Shown in pieces: positions 63,401 to 64,000 of a stretch of 64,000 bases of DNA. How positions within the stretch are numbered: the first letter of the stretch is position 1; every line of letters starts with the position of its first letter. The notes beneath the pieces are model-generated. The model had not been told where the DNA came from. It saw only the letters and a list, made by a program, of their open reading frames with translations, and ran no database searches. The DNA comes from Hirudo medicinalis (lineage: Eukaryota; Annelida; Clitellata; Hirudinida; Hirudinidae). The stretch lies in NCBI GenBank assembly GCA_011800805.1, contig MPNW01000046.1:15597-79596 (forward strand). The letters are read 5' to 3'. The position numbers were made by a program, and so were the translations under genes.

Positions 63401-64000
63401 GATAAATCCGCATTAAAAAAAATAACAAAAGTAACAATAATTTGTTCAACTAAAGGGAGATTTGGAGTTCGCAGAACAGGGTGACGACGCGAAAGTGAAA
63501 GATTCGAATCTCGTGAAAGCAATTTCAAACCTCCTCTCTGTTCAACCGAGTGAAACGGAAAAGGCTCTGTGCAAAAGAGTGGTGGCAGCCCGTGGTGACG
63601 TGGTGGAGAAGGGACACACCATCGAACAAGCCAAATTTGGCAGGGATGCTTTCGCTAAGGTCAACTTTATAAAACGTTGAAATCATTCAATGAACTCTAA
63701 TCAAATAATTACAATTGTACTAATTTGTAGGCCATCTATGACCGAATGTTCTCGGAGATTGTCAAATTTATAAACGCCGCCATAGATGTCAAAGTTGATT
63801 CGAAAGGACCTGGAAATACCGTCATAGGGGTCCTTGATATATATGGTTTTGAAATATTCGATAACAACAGGTACATTATCAATGTCACTCATGCACAACT
63901 AATTGAAAAATAAGTGAAACATCAATTTCTTGATGCGTTTAAGCTTTGAACAATTTTGCATCAACTACTGCAACGAAAAGCTTCAGCAACTGTTTATCGA
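60446..64000 (+). CDS. MYO1D: Class I unconventional myosin heavy chain, MYO1D-like (5' part, truncated by window)
   Basis: Single-headed actin motor that links membranes to actin filaments. Exons: 60446-60546, 61627-61835, 62267-62360, 62431-62514, 62627-62708, 62776-62829, 62922-63011, 63078-63194, 63456-63659, 63731-63870, 63944 to the edge; about 410 residues of the motor domain. Motifs: [34 protein letters not shown]-loop GESGAGKT (about 104-111), switch [40 protein letters not shown], switch [13 protein letters not shown], and [17 protein letters not shown] at the edge. There is no N-terminal SH3-like domain, as expected for class I. The N terminus and loops resemble MYO1D/MYO1G more than MYO1E/F. 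Tail and IQ motifs lie beyond the window, so the subclass is provisional. The 5' exons are separated by AT-rich introns of up to 1.1 kb. Confidence 0.93.

Noticed and set aside
1..64000. CRISPR array, bacterial operons, rRNA or tRNA genes
   Set aside because: None found. The only tRNA-like sequence is the SINE head, which lacks a full cloverleaf.

Overview
The window is animal nuclear DNA. It is AT-rich and holds intron-split genes with canonical splice sites, AATAAA signals behind most genes, and non-LTR, LTR and hAT transposon remnants. The gene set (activin/TGF-beta type I receptor, Sin3, Timeless, class I myosin, an antistasin-type secreted protein) is metazoan. Introns are short (many 60-500 bp, several of exactly 61 bp) and there is roughly one gene per 5-6 kb, so this is a compact invertebrate genome. 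A tunicate-like animal would fit, but that is an inference from compactness, not from a diagnostic sequence.

Layout from left to right. 1-960: decayed Ty3/Gypsy pol fragment (-). 1400-5673: ALK4/5/7-class receptor kinase (+, 11 exons, 503 aa). 9612-6393: EIF2B3 (-, 12 exons, 468 aa), tail-to-tail with the receptor. 10456-11920: FDX1 (+), head-to-head with EIF2B3. 13548-21749: Timeless (+, 28 exons, 1306 aa). 22452-24954: unrecognised type I membrane protein (+, with a 15-nt exon). 26823-33633: secreted antistasin-type protein (+) made of four tandem copies of a four-exon module; a CR1/L2-like LINE sits antisense in one intron. 33634-39402: transposon-rich gap with an L2-like remnant, a 770-bp internally deleted hAT element with intact termini and 8-bp target-site duplication, and other dispersed repeats. 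39403-46548: Sin3 (+, 23 exons, 1103 aa). 46549-50852: gap with an L2-like remnant. 50853-53277: GPD1 (+). 53850-54413: MAPEG/TMEM79-like (+, intronless). 55650-54693: UBE2L3 (-). 56681-58001: unrecognised two-TM protein with a proline-rich tail (+). 60446 to the right edge: class I myosin (+), truncated by the window.

Exon models were built by hand from splice-site phase, reading frame and family similarity. Every completed model sums to a multiple of three, and several match the human length exactly or within two residues (receptor 503, UBE2L3 154, GPD1 347 against 349). The genes are functionally unrelated housekeeping and signalling genes. Nothing suggests an operon; the notable arrangements are divergent and convergent pairs.

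The most unusual features are: (1) the antistasin-type gene, whose four modules keep identical exon lengths (113/97/104/85 nt); (2) four GC-AG introns, all with the donor G|GCAAGT, two of them at array positions where sister modules use GT; (3) the hAT element that fuses a BED zinc finger directly to the C-terminal dimerisation motif; (4) a tRNA-like SINE whose tail matches the 3' end of the local L2-like LINE; (5) two orphan membrane proteins.
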